DNA of 50,833 nt, from positions 1-50,833 of the forward strand of contig JADGJT010000140.1 of NCBI GenBank assembly GCA_027604005.1. Reading direction: 5' to 3'. This document shows, in pieces, positions 1 to 9,901 of this stretch (the stretch's first letter is position 1; the number at the start of each line of letters is the position of its first letter). Made by a program: the position numbers and the translations under genes. This DNA is from Dinochytrium kinnereticum. Taxonomy: Eukaryota; Chytridiomycota; Chytridiomycetes; Chytridiales; Chytridiaceae. Under the pieces are notes generated by a model. That model searched no databases and was not told the origin of the DNA. It worked only from the letters and a program-made list of their open reading frames with translations.

Positions 1-224
1 TAATACTCAGTGCCAATATATCATTGTTATCCCAACCCATCTTTTATGTGCCGATGGATGATAATGAGCTGGCCAACATTCTTGTTGCCTTTTTGCACAA
101 AGAAATCGACGCTATTGTCATAACACAGCCACAGACACGGCATTCCGCCCTGTCCCTGTTGAACACATTCTCAAAACCCTCAAAAGAAAAAAAAATAGAA
201 AAGCGTGGGAAAAACCATCTTTAA
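1..224 (+). CDS. Possible 3' end of an unrecognised gene cut by the window edge
   Basis: A forward reading frame is open from the first bases (frame starting at base 3) to a stop at 222-224, so it could be the last exon of a gene lying mostly to the left. The readable part has a mixed globular composition followed by a short Lys-rich end. I do not recognise a family, there is no internal start that must be used, and the stretch is short enough to be chance. Treat it as a placeholder only. Confidence 0.22.
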   Translation, partial: ILSANISLLSQPIFYVPMDDNELANILVAFLHKEIDAIVITQPQTRHSALSLLNTFSKPSKEKKIEKRGKNHL

Positions 225-748
225 TGGAAAAACCACTTAAGAGAGGGAAAAGGTACACAGAGAACTAAGGTGTTTTGGGATGACTTGCCGCAGCGAACAT
301 GTGAGAAACGCTAGATTCTCACAGGGCGTCTCTGGGGTGAGTGTAGTTATGTTGAGTTTGTTGCCGCTCGTGTTTCGTAGGTTTGTTGGGTCGTGAGCGC
401 TTCAAGACTCTTAATCTTCTGGAATGAGTGGGGAATAAATTGTGTTCTCTTACTGCATTTCTTCAGTGCGCTTTGTGTCACCCAGAGAACAATATCCCAA
501 TACTCAATTATTGTGGCGACACTAGTGTGACAATCCCACAAGTCATCACATTATTCGCGATATCTTCGTTTCTGTCTCTTGCAGATATGCCTTGAGATAT
601 CTGCGGTATGACAACGGTTGTTTCCAACAAGAAAAGATAAGGACAGGTAGGAAATTTTCTGCGAGGGGTGGATTTATTGCAAGGCTTTTCCTCTAAAAGG
701 AATATGAGAGAATAACATAATGAAAGGATAAAGAAAGGACGAAATAAT
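225..748. other. Non-coding stretch, 3' side of the aldolase gene
   Basis: About 520 bases with no supported gene. It would hold the 3' untranslated region of the leftward aldolase gene, whose stop codon is at 749-751. Short frames here are shadows without family features. Confidence 0.5.
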
Positions 749-2409
749 TTAGTACTTGTAGTCCTTGACGTAAAGAGACTCGCTGGCGGAGCCGTTGTTA
801 CCAGAACCAACATACTTGCCGAGCGAGGCCTCAGAGTTGGCCTTCGCCCTGACGAGGAGAGCAGCCTGAGCGGCGGCAACGTTCTCCTTCTTACCGGCCC
901 AGGTCTTGATGACAGTGGCCTGGAGGGCGCGACCGTATGAGAAAGTGAGCGCCCAGGGTTTAGGGCCAGGGATCTTGTTCATCTCGTTCAGGTGGATGGT
1001 GGCATCCTCCTCCGACTGACCACCAGAAAGGAAAGTGACACCGGGGACAGCGGCGGGGACGGTCCTGCGGAGGACGGTGATAGTAGCCTCACCAATTTGC
1101 TGGGGGGTGTATTTGGTGGGGCAGTCCTGTCCAGGGCAGACCTAAAAAATGAGTCAGATCGGACATGCCGAGTTGAATCTATTAGGTACCATGTTGGGCT
1201 TGAGGAGGGTACCCTCAAGGTAGATGTGGTGAAGGTTCAACGCCTTGTAAACGGCAGCCAAAACATCCTCGGTAGCCTCCATGGCGCGGGTGAGGTCGTG
1301 GTCTCCGTCCATAAGAATCTCGGGCTCGACAATAGGGACAAGGCCTTCGGACTGGCAAATAGCGGCGTAGCGAGCAAGAACGTTGGCGTTCTCGGTGATA
1401 GAGAGGATCGAGGGCTGGCCTTTACCGATCTTGAGGACGGAACGCCTTTACAGATATTAGTAAGGCTAGTGTCAAAACAGCAATAGCACAAATAGATTTT
1501 CTTAACAATAACGGGGTTCTAGATGCAATGCAAGAGGGATTTGACAGGAAACGCCGAGGTGACTCACCACTTGGCGAAACGCGCGCCGGCCTTGTAGTAC
1601 TTCGCGCTGGGGACGTGAGGAACAAATACAGGAGTTAGATACTTTTGAAAAGTCCTCTTTAAAACTTAGGAGCTTTTTGGTAAAAACACGTCAATCCACT
1701 ATTTACCAGCGAGCAGCCATGCCATCGAGACCCTGCGTGGTGGTCTCGCCGTCAGTGCCGGGAAGGTTCACAGTCCCCTAAGTTCATCAGCAATTGGGAC
1801 AGAAGCTGTGGAAGAAACTAACCATGTCGACCTTGATACCAACGAGGATTCCCCTCTCCCTCAAGAGATCAGCGAAAGGCTTGCCATCAGCTGACTTCTG
1901 GAAAAGAGTCTCTTCGTAGAGAATGGCACCACCGAGGTAGTTGGTGAGCTCTGGAAAGTTGCTATCAGTAATAGATCGGAAAATTGACGGAGCAACCCTA
2001 GCAAACACTTACCACCACCAGTGGTGAAGAGGAGATCACGGTAAGCGCGACGGTTCTCCTCAACGTTCTCGACGCTGATGGGGGCGAAACGCTTGCCTAA
2101 AGAAAATATCAATAATTATGTTCTTCTTATATAGTGTTGCTTGACGCTTTACGACAGCAATCAGGGAGGGGAGGAATGGACAAGGGCAGCATTCCGTCAC
2201 GACAGATCAGAACAGCAGCCGAACTGCATAGCAGCAGCGATCGGATCGAACAACACCAGCGCAATCAGGGTTGAGGAGGTTGGGGGGCAGGGATGCTCAC
2301 CAATGGTCCCGGTGGACTCGTCGGCAGCGAGGATACCCTTGCCGGCAGCGACGATGGCGCTGGCGGTCTCGGCAAGCTCCTTCTTGAAATGCGCGGGGGC
2401 GGCAGACAT
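749..2409 (-). CDS. Class I fructose-bisphosphate aldolase
   Basis: Glycolytic and gluconeogenic enzyme interconverting fructose-1,6-bisphosphate with dihydroxyacetone phosphate and glyceraldehyde-3-phosphate in the cytosol. Exons read from the minus strand: 2409-2301, 2096-2013, 1950-1823, 1777-1707, 1606-1568, 1445-1190 and 1141-749. They sum to 1080 nt, or 359 residues, close to the usual 360-364. Family hallmarks in order are the N-terminal [46 protein letters not shown] containing the Schiff-base lysine, [22 protein letters not shown], and a C terminus ending in tyrosine (KDYKY), as in animal and plant enzymes, where the terminal Tyr takes part in catalysis. All splice sites are GT-AG. 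The family identity is secure. The oddity is taxonomic, because characterised ascomycete and basidiomycete aldolases are the zinc-dependent class II type. No class II gene is seen in the window. Confidence 0.97.
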
Positions 2410-2902
2410 GGTTGAATGAGTTGGTGTGAGTTGGTTTGTGTGAGGTACTGGGTGGGTAGGCACTGGAGTGTAAAAGGCACGCGGTGGAGGGGAAGGCTGC
2501 CTGGTCTTTATAGATTTCTTGAAAAAAGCAAAATCCAAAATTTTGACGTCTGTGGCCAATGAAAAGCGTTGACTCAGAATCAGCATTGACCTCGTCACAC
2601 TCCAACCCCTGCTGCTATGTTTATTTACACGGATGTTGCTCAATCCCAGTATCTTTTGCATCGTTTTTGCGCGTTGATCGTTGAGATATGCGTATAGATC
2701 GATGCGATTGCCGTACAGATAAAGAAAGATGGCGAGATGAAGGGACAGGAAAGATTAGCGGCGGTGGAAGAAAGATAAATAAATCAGTAGGGAAAGCCCC
2801 CAGAACAGACTTGGCACACCAGGAGAGGAGGAGAAAATTCGGCAAAATAAAGAAATGAAGGAAAAGCAGCAGCTTCAGAGCTGAAGGAGGTGACAGACAA
2901 AC
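2410..2902. other. Intergenic region between PRP17 3' end and aldolase 5' end
   Basis: About 490 bases containing the aldolase promoter and leader on the right-to-left strand and the 3' flank of the PRP17 homologue. It may also contain an extra short 3' exon of PRP17, because a donor-like GTAAGT overlaps the PRP17 stop codon. No other gene is supported. Confidence 0.5.
2506..2512 (-). promoter_or_regulatory. Candidate TATA box of the aldolase gene
   Basis: The minus strand reads CTATAAAG about 97 bases before the aldolase start codon, a position compatible with a TATA element followed by a short CT-rich leader. This is a motif match only. Confidence 0.4.
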
Positions 2903-4975
2903 TTACTTGATTGTACCATCCCAAGACGCGGTGGCAACCTTAGAGGTCTCATGCGGATGCCATTCGCAGGCAATCACAACATTGTTATGGCACTTCAGCT
3001 TCTTGAAGACCTTGCAAGTCTTCCAGTCCCAGAACCATACTCGTCCCTCTGAGTCACCAGACATCACAAAGCGTCCATCAGCGGAGAATCCAGGCTGGCA
3101 GGCATATCCTGCAACCAAGTGGCCACGGAATACTTTCTTACTCTGTAGGCGGAATCGGTCTTTCGCAGAGTATATCATGATTTGGTTGTCTAGGGATTGG
3201 GTTGCCATCCATTTTTCTGTTGTTGCCGTTAGCATCTGGGAACGGAGAGTGCGGGAGCCTTACTGGACGGATGAAGCGCGACGGCAGGCATCGAGTGCAT
3301 TGTCGGCTCAGCAATGTACTTGATGACGACAGGTATACCGTATTCCCATACTCGAATTGTTTTATCATCCGAAGTCGAAACAAACCGCCTATTATCATCG
3401 ATAAAAGTGATGGTGTTCACGGCTCCAAGATGCTGATCATACTCCTGCACTATATCGCCAGACCTAGTGTCAAACTGGTAAATCTTCTTGTCCTGGCAAC
3501 CAGCCAGAAACTGGTTGTTATCACCAGCTGGGTTGAACTTGATGCAGTAGGGTATTCTCCTTGTGGTAAACGAGTGTATGCATTTTCCTTGGTGGACGTT
3601 AAAACGACCAAGCTCTGCAAACGAACCTGTTTCCGTGTCCCAGAGTTTCATCCATTTGTCGTAACTCGCACTCATGAATTTGGTGCCATCATTAGTGAAA
3701 TCAATCGCTTTAACTGCTTTGCTGTGACCCATATATGTTCGCAAGCATCGACGGTCATGATAGACGTCCCAGAGCTAATCACAACAAAGAAATCAACACA
3801 TTATAGTTAGATATAACAACCTGCTAAGGATCGAATCAAAAAGGGGGGAAAACGATATAGAACCAAAGTGATGGCCTGCGCTCAGTACCTTGACTTTAGT
3901 GTCCATACTAGCACTTAAAAGCAAATGAGCGCTTTTTGGGAAAAACTTAATGGAGTTGATTCCTTTGGTGTGCCCAGTCCAAGTGTGAATGAGCGTCTTT
4001 GGCAAGAAGCACTCCTGATTTCCAGGCTCAGCATGAAGGTTGATCCCAATATCTGTTGGAACGTGCATGTACGTTCGTCCCATATAATCAAATTCTGCCT
4101 TGCCATGAAAGGTTGTCTTCTCTTTTCCTGGCTCTGCCTCAACGGTCTGGAGCTTCCCGCCCTCTGCCATCGCCTCCTGGGCTGCTTTAGTGGCCGCTTC
4201 AGCTGCTGCCTTTTCCTCATCTGTAGGACCCACAAGCCCAATTTCCTCCTCTCCTACATATCCTGCCCAAGGTCCGAGGTATCCTCCGACTTTCTCCGGA
4301 TCTCCTTTGGGCTTTCTCTTTCTTGATTTATCCTTCTTCACATGGTCATAAATGGTCGCCCCTTTTCAAGAAAAAACAAAATATGTGAGAATGAGCCTTT
4401 TTTACAAGGACCTCACCATTCCGTTCCTGCATTTTCGTTAAATCTCCGACGTATTGGTCTCCCGACATAGCTTCAGGATGAGCAGCATATCCGAAGTTGT
4501 TAAACGTCCTTTGCATAGAATCAAACGCAAAATCCGACATAGCGTAGTCTTCGACAAAGCCTAAAAACAAAATAATGCAAGAGTTTTGAAAGAACTTTCA
4601 GTAAAGGTTTACCAGGGAAAAAGAACAAAAGCTTGCAATTCATACCAGTCAAGTTGTTGCGATTCAGCTTCGCAGTTGCAAAGGGATTTGACGGGCCAAC
4701 ATCCGGCTTTGCAAGATCATGGTACGGAAGGTTATGCATTATCTCCTTTGTTTTGATGTCCGGGAGATAGTTGAAGCTCGTCAAATCCTATGGTTTGGGA
4801 ATGAGTATAATCCATCCAGGGTCGTTCGTACCTGAATATTGACATCAGGAGCGAGGTCCAGCTTCACTTTTTTCCCCGAAGGCGCCAAAGTGGTGTTAAT
4901 CGGCGTCCCGGCTTTAGTGGCAGGCCCAATGCTCTTTTGGCTTTCATCCGAATCGTAGGCGTTAAGAAGGTCCAT
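2903..4975 (-). CDS. CDC40: Pre-mRNA-processing factor 17 (Prp17/Cdc40), WD40 splicing factor
   Basis: Nuclear WD40 protein needed for the second catalytic step of splicing. Exons: 4975-4832, 4787-4646, 4560-4417, 4361-3889, 3774-3264, 3216-2903. They total 1728 nt, or 575 residues, against about 579 in human CDC40. The N-terminal half has the family's conserved [23 protein letters not shown] stretch and [20 protein letters not shown] Lys/Arg-rich linker ([20 protein letters not shown]) and [11 protein letters not shown] precede the repeats. At least six WD repeats follow, beginning at [16 protein letters not shown] and ending WDGTIK. The start is the first Met matching the family's short acidic N terminus ([12 protein letters not shown]). 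It is divergent from the MHF1 gene, with starts 53 bp apart. The stop TAA directly overlaps a GTAAGT donor motif, and the usual final LWD residues are missing, so a small last exon may exist further left. Confidence 0.96.
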
Positions 4976-5028
4976 TCTTTTGAGACTGGATGATCTCGAA
5001 TCCAAATTTTTTTTCAAGTGATTGTGAA
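4976..5028. promoter_or_regulatory. Very short bidirectional promoter region, PRP17 / MHF1
   Basis: Only 53 bases separate the divergent start codons of PRP17 (4975, minus) and MHF1 (5029, plus). Transcription of both must start inside this interval or inside the opposite gene's coding sequence. It contains a T-rich run at 5007-5014. No clear TATA motif is visible. Confidence 0.55.
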
Positions 5029-5581
5029 ATGGCCGAAAACAAGTCCGAGAGAGAGCTGGTGAGTATGCAAAACCCATGCCATCTGACCCGTGCAAGCAAG
5101 CGGAGGCAGCTATCCATTACTTTGCCGGAAAACTTTCAGAAAGCTTAGGTTTATCTTCTATTGACGGAGATATTTACTGATGCCATGTGATGATCTTTAC
5201 AATAGCACACGAGAAGGGCATAAAAGTGTCCCCACAATTTGTCCATGGATTGGCCTCTGTCATTTACAAACAGATCCAGGTCATGGCCCATGATCTCAGC
5301 GCATTTTCAAAGTCAGGAAGCTTGCGGATTTTCATTTTACATATGTTGTTAAATAATGCGCTTTTACAGACACGCCAAAAGGCAACAAATCAATGCCGAC
5401 GACGTGCTCCTCTTGGCTCGCAGGAATCCTGAACTGGTAAAACAGAATTTCTCATCCGTGACAGCCTAGAGAAAGCGGCTAACCAGTTTTGAATAATTAC
5501 TCCCACCAGCAACAAAAACTGATGGACGCTCTTACGGAATTTAAGGAGCAAAAGGAATCGAAGAGGAAGAGGAAGGAGTAG
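5029..5581 (+). CDS. MHF1: CENP-S / MHF1 histone-fold protein
   Basis: Small histone-fold protein that pairs with CENP-X/MHF2 and acts in the Fanconi-FANCM DNA repair complex and at kinetochores. Five tiny exons give 327 nt, or 108 residues: 5029-5058, 5097-5148, 5206-5311, 5370-5436, 5510-5581. Reading frame and homology agree across each junction. Diagnostic pieces are AAIHYFAGKLSESL, VIYKQIQVMAHDLSAF, HAKRQQINADDVLLLARRNP and a basic tail (KEQKESKRKRKE). Human CENP-S has the same order (AAVHYTVG, ENFAKDLEMFARHAKR, INTEDVKLLARRS). Introns are 38 to 73 bp; the first is very short and the second uses a weak GTTTAT donor. The gene sits between PRP17 (divergent) and NOP16 (convergent, 13 bp between stop codons). 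No exon is long enough to be noticed alone, so the gene is easily missed. Confidence 0.9.
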
Positions 5582-5594
5582 GGGAGCAGATATA

Positions 5595-6338
5595 TCAAGA
5601 ACTTTCTTCAGTTTCTGTGGTTTTCGGTTGGGGCTTGACGGATCTTGCGAACTTGCGTTTAAGCTGACCAGCTGTCAACTGGTAAACGTTGAGTTTGCGG
5701 TCCCTTGCCATGGCGTCGTAATTTTCCCCGTATTTTTCTTGGAGATTGGCCAGATGCATAAGTTCTTGGTCTGAGACATGGCGGTCCGTGGGCGCATCCA
5801 ATGCGGCTCCTGCCTTGAGCTCTTCAATGACGGAGGTGATCACGGGCTTTGGCTTTCGCTTTGTGGATGTGACGGGGTACTTTGTTGGCTCCTTTTGCGA
5901 ATCTTTGAGCAATGTCGAGACCTTTCTGCCAATGATGTTTGCCTTGGCCTCCACTTTCAGAGGCCCTTCAATGCCAAACTCCTCCTCTTCCTTGGTGATA
6001 AAAGAGGACGCCGATGCACTGTCCTTCTTTGAAACAGTGTCCATCTCCTCAAACTCCTCAAACGTCCGATACTCGATCTTGAAGTCATCATCCCCCCCTT
6101 CCTCTTCCGAATCGTCAGCCGGCAGAGTCCGTTTCATTTCGGCCTCTCCTCCGGCTTTCCCATTCAGCTCTGAGACCAGCCCGAGCCTCTCATAGTTCTG
6201 CCGCAGTGTGAGTTTCTGATCCCAGTTCTGGCGGATGACATCGGGGACGTTGGCGAAGGAGATCTTGTACGGGTTCTTGGTTCTCCGGCGAACCTTCATG
6301 CCTGGGTTCTTCACCCGCTTTCTCTTTGATAGACCCAT
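5595..6338 (-). CDS. NOP16: Ribosome biogenesis protein Nop16
   Basis: Nucleolar 60S pre-ribosome assembly factor. It is a single open frame of 247 residues starting MGLSKRKRVKNPG. Features are the basic N terminus (MKVRRRTKNPYK), the conserved WDQKLTLRQNYERLGL block at about residues 39-54, an acidic Ser/Glu-rich middle (DDSEEEGGDDDFK), and the C-terminal EKYGENYDAMARDRKLNVYQLT block with a basic end that is typical of Nop16. It has no intron, unlike most neighbours. It is convergent with MHF1, with stop codons 13 bp apart. A 20-base A-run lies directly upstream (6359-6378). Confidence 0.94.
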   Translation of the reverse strand: MGLSKRKRVKNPGMKVRRRTKNPYKISFANVPDVIRQNWDQKLTLRQNYERLGLVSELNGKAGGEAEMKRTLPADDSEEEGGDDDFKIEYRTFEEFEEMDTVSKKDSASASSFITKEEEEFGIEGPLKVEAKANIIGRKVSTLLKDSQKEPTKYPVTSTKRKPKPVITSVIEELKAGAALDAPTDRHVSDQELMHLANLQEKYGENYDAMARDRKLNVYQLTAGQLKRKFARSVKPQPKTTETEESS

Positions 6339-7304
6339 GACGGTGACAATTTGGGGAAGAAAAAAAAAAAAAAAAAAACGTTTGTTTTTCTATGTATTAC
6401 GTATAGGCCATGAATCCATTTTACTAACCACTACACAAAACACTACAATCATGCACCTCATCCACATCAAAACCACACTAGCAACACATCTGGGCCAAGA
6501 CTCCTGTTGTGGAGTCTGGCCATAAGACCCGAGCCCCCTCCAACCATGGTAGGGCAGAAATCGCGAAGAAGAAATAGATCCTTGGTGCATGACATACGGT
6601 CTCACACTCCCGATGGAGATACGCCAAGATGAGGTATTTTACTTGTTAATATTAAAATGCATAGGTTGGACTGGCATATCGTAAAACTTCATTACCGATT
6701 GAAAAGGATTTCCAAGGACTACGAATTGTCTGGATCAAAGTGGATGAATAAGAAGGACACGTAAAAAGGCGGCAACGAAGCGACGAGGAGAAAGAAGGAT
6801 GTTGAAAAGAAGCCGTTACAACTTGAGTACAATTGGTGGTAGATTCAAAAAAGAGACAACGCAAGTCTGTTTTAAAAGTTTAAAACAAATTAAAGAGAAA
6901 TTAATAACGGCCTTCAAGGTTCATAAAAGGAAACACCTGGTCTGTCATTTTATTTTGGTGTTTGAATAATGCCATTGTTTCATAGGGGTTTACATTTTTT
7001 CAGAGGGCGTTTCCGTGCAAACACCCAAAATTCTCCTTCAACAAAAGAGCACTCCTTCGGCCTCCTCCGCCTGAACAAAGCCTGGATGCAATCAAGCGTT
7101 CTGGTCTTATTTATTATCTCGAAAATACGCGATAATTGCCGGTGATCTGTTAGTGGAGGACAGTTTGAGGGAGCAAGAACCCATTGTTGATGATGGAGAT
7201 GATGAGGATGACGAGGATGACAAACCCTCGAAGTTTGGGGGACAACCCTTACTCCTCTCTCTCAAACTTGGTGAAATTGTTTCAAATGGCATATGTATAC
7301 ATAA
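6339..7304. other. Gene-poor interval with an acidic open stretch near its right end
   Basis: About 965 bases without a supported gene. It includes a poly-A run at 6359-6378 just before NOP16. Near 7079-7308 a forward frame reads an acidic run (DDGDDEDDEDD) and terminates inside the 3' end of the fatty-acyl-CoA synthetase gene. It starts after a stop codon with no Met and has no family signature, so I do not call it a gene. Confidence 0.4.
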
Positions 7305-9557
7305 TTAAAAACGATACACGCCCGACGAAATCTTCCCTACAATCGAGGCATCTACATGCGTCCACTTGGCTAGAGACGCATCCCACAGCCAAATCTCATC
7401 TCCCTCACATTTGACAGGATCAAAGCCTTGCTCAACGTACTTGAATTTCTGGAACTTGATTGTGGATGTCTTTTCATGCTCCTTGTTGCGGAATCTTAGG
7501 AAGAGGGGGCGAGCATAAGAGGGAAGTGATTTTGTAACGAGCTTTGTGAACTCCTCAAATGCAAAGTCCTTGCTTGACATTTTTTCTGGCAAGACGATGG
7601 AAGCCATGCCCGCTCTGCCGTCTGTGTTAGGAATCCTGACTCCATATACTTCAAAAGTGAAGAAAAGAAAGTAAGTTACTGGCAAGATCGCGACGTGCCT
7701 ACCATTGCACTCAATAACAGAAGTAAATTCTGAGATGACGCCGATAACTTCATTTGTGCTTACATTCTCACCCTTCCAGCCTGTGATTACGTTAAAAGAA
7801 GAAAATAGGCAGGAACGCATGTATAGCGTCGAAGACTTACGGAAAGAATCCCCAGTCCTATCCACAAAGTAAAAGAACCCTGTGACATCAGTCTTCAACA
7901 GGTCTCCACTACTCCACCACCGATCTCCGTCCGCAAAAACGTTCTCATAGAGCTTTCTCCTCGTAGCAGTCTCGCCAACGTACCCATCATAAACCCCATC
8001 CGGCAACCTCATAATCATTTCGCCAACCTCATCTGCTTCACATCTTAGGCAATAACCCGTGGCCGGATCCCGTTGGACACAATCAGCCTCAACGTCATAC
8101 CTAACCAGCGTGCCCCCTTCCCCAGTCTCGCTTTTAGCCCTCGCAACGGCGAGAGGAAGGAACCCACAACTACCTGGGCGGTTAAAGTAGTTCAAGACCG
8201 CATCACCGGGCATCTCTGTGGATCCGTAATGCTCAACAACCTGGTCGATCGCAAACCGTTTTTTGATCGTTTGCCATATTTCCATCCTAAGACCATTTCC
8301 GATAATAACTCGAAGCGGACTGAACTCCTTGGTAGAGTCCTTTTCTGTTGGTGGAGTTGTAAGAAGGTATCTCCAGAGCTCCCCGATATAGATGGTTCCT
8401 TTGCACTTCCGGTAGTTAGCTAAACCAATGCAGGTATTTCCCTACGTTATGTTTCCGAATGTCCGCAAAAAAGTTCGAGACAGAGAACTTATCTCGTAGA
8501 ACAATAGGATTTCCTAGGAGGTAGCATGGAGCAACTGCAACGACCCCGGCATTCCTATATACGGGTGTTAACTTCAGTAAGCAGGCACATCGTACCCGTG
8601 ATAAAGTGGTAAAGTTATGTAGTAGTAATCTCCTTTTTGAAGACCGCTGGGACCTGCCCATGTGACAGCGGCGCCGATAAACCTCTTATGCGAAAACTTT
8701 GCGGCTTTAGAAGGGCCTGGTCGACAGAAGTAGAAAATCAGAATGGTTTCTCGAAAAAAAAGCTCTTGCCTGTAGTTCCCGACGTGAAAATGTAATAGAG
8801 AGGTGACCTGGCATTCAGAGATGCTCGAATCAACCTAGGAGGACGATCCGTCCCAAAGGAGGCAAGAGCATCAGGCTGAAGGTAATTATAGCTCTGAAAC
8901 CCGGGAGTGCTGATCGAAGCCATCTCAACCTTGATTCCCTCGCCATTATAAAACCAAACTTTGAGTCTATCGTAATGCGCGGAAAGCTCTGGAATTGCTG
9001 TGAGGAGGTTTGAAGTCTTGCTGGTGGAGCAAATAATGTGGTTGGCGCCCGAGGTAACGATAGCATGGGCGAGGAGGGATCCGACCAAATTCGTGTTTAA
9101 CAAGGCAATGGTTGCTCCGGACTTTGCAAAGCCCATGGTAAAGGCGAGAAACTCGGGTCGATTCTCCATGAGAAGGCATACCTAGCAATAAGACTGTGTG
9201 TTAGACTGGTTTTCTTCATCGGCTTCCGAACCGTTTCGCCGGCCTTCACTTCAACGCCAGGGCTCATTGACCACCACGCAATTCGATTAGCAGCTCGGTC
9301 CAGCTCGCTAAAAGTGTACTTTGCTTCATGATCAACAGCCCTCACCGCCTCGAGATCTTGATGCCTACAAAGGCTTAGGTCGAGGATCTATTGCAGAAGT
9401 CATCTTACATGTCAACGCAGTGCTCAAAGAAATCTGCTGCATTTTCATTAGCATTTGCCGCCGCCAGTGTCGTTAATAGATTGGCTTTATGAGCCTGCAT
9501 GCGGTGGTAGTGGTCGTCATAGAAGGCGACGGGGTTCGTCTCGTCGTAAGTGAACAT
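7305..9557 (-). CDS. FAT1: Fatty-acid transport protein / very-long-chain acyl-CoA synthetase (FATP/Fat1 family)
   Basis: AMP-forming acyl-CoA ligase coupling long and very-long-chain fatty acid uptake to CoA activation at membranes. Eight exons give 1911 nt, or 636 residues: 9557-9409, 9364-9232, 9181-8770, 8716-8596, 8554-8446, 8405-7841, 7780-7703, 7648-7305. Markers are the P-loop YYIFTSGTTG then SKAAKFSHKRF at about 224-243, VEHYGSTEMPG, SSGDLLKTD, the VLACS signature DRTGDSFRWKGENVSTNEV built across an exon junction, and YARPLFLRFR near the C terminus. Length matches FATP proteins (about 620-670). No N-terminal membrane span is evident. The intron after the ATP-binding motif begins with GC, not GT (CAG|GCAAGA), and the P-loop reads GTTGPSK where GTTGLPK or GTTGMPK is usual. 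The intron between exons 5 and 6 is only 40 bp. Confidence 0.95.
8717..8769 (-). other. GC-AG intron in the acyl-CoA synthetase gene
   Basis: The junction after TSGTTG only keeps frame if the 53-bp intron is GCAAGA...GACCAG. The donor CAG|GCAAGA matches the strong consensus usual for GC donors. No GT donor nearby restores the conserved downstream SKAAKFSHKRF sequence in frame. Confidence 0.75.
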
Positions 9558-9901
9558 TTTTAGACTGACAATTTCGATCCCTTCGATCCAGTGAAATGTG
9601 CACTTTGGAACTCGATCTGTGATGTTTTTTCCGCCAGTTCAATAGACTGACGCCTTAGGAGCGACTTTATTCTGAATTTATTCCAGACATCGGAGAATAA
9701 TGGTCTCATGCATGTGCCGAGATTTCATTGTGTATGGATAAGGAAGCGGGCCGAAACACTGGGCACTTGGCATTAGTTAGGACGATATGAAAGAAACACT
9801 CCCAAAGCTCATCGAAGACTTGCCAAAGATGAAAAGAAAATTGACAGGAATATGGATATGGCCTCGGTATACTTTTGATTTTGTTTTTAACTACAAACAG
9901 C
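9558..9901. other. Intergenic, promoter of the acyl-CoA synthetase gene
   Basis: About 340 bases between the FATP-family start codon and the SMP-30-like stop codon, both genes on the minus strand. No additional gene or clear regulatory motif was seen. Confidence 0.5.

Noticed and set aside
7079..7308. Forward acidic reading frame (DDGDDEDDEDD) overlapping the end of the FATP gene
   Set aside because: It begins after a stop without a Met, has low complexity and no family match, and overlaps a well-supported gene on the other strand.
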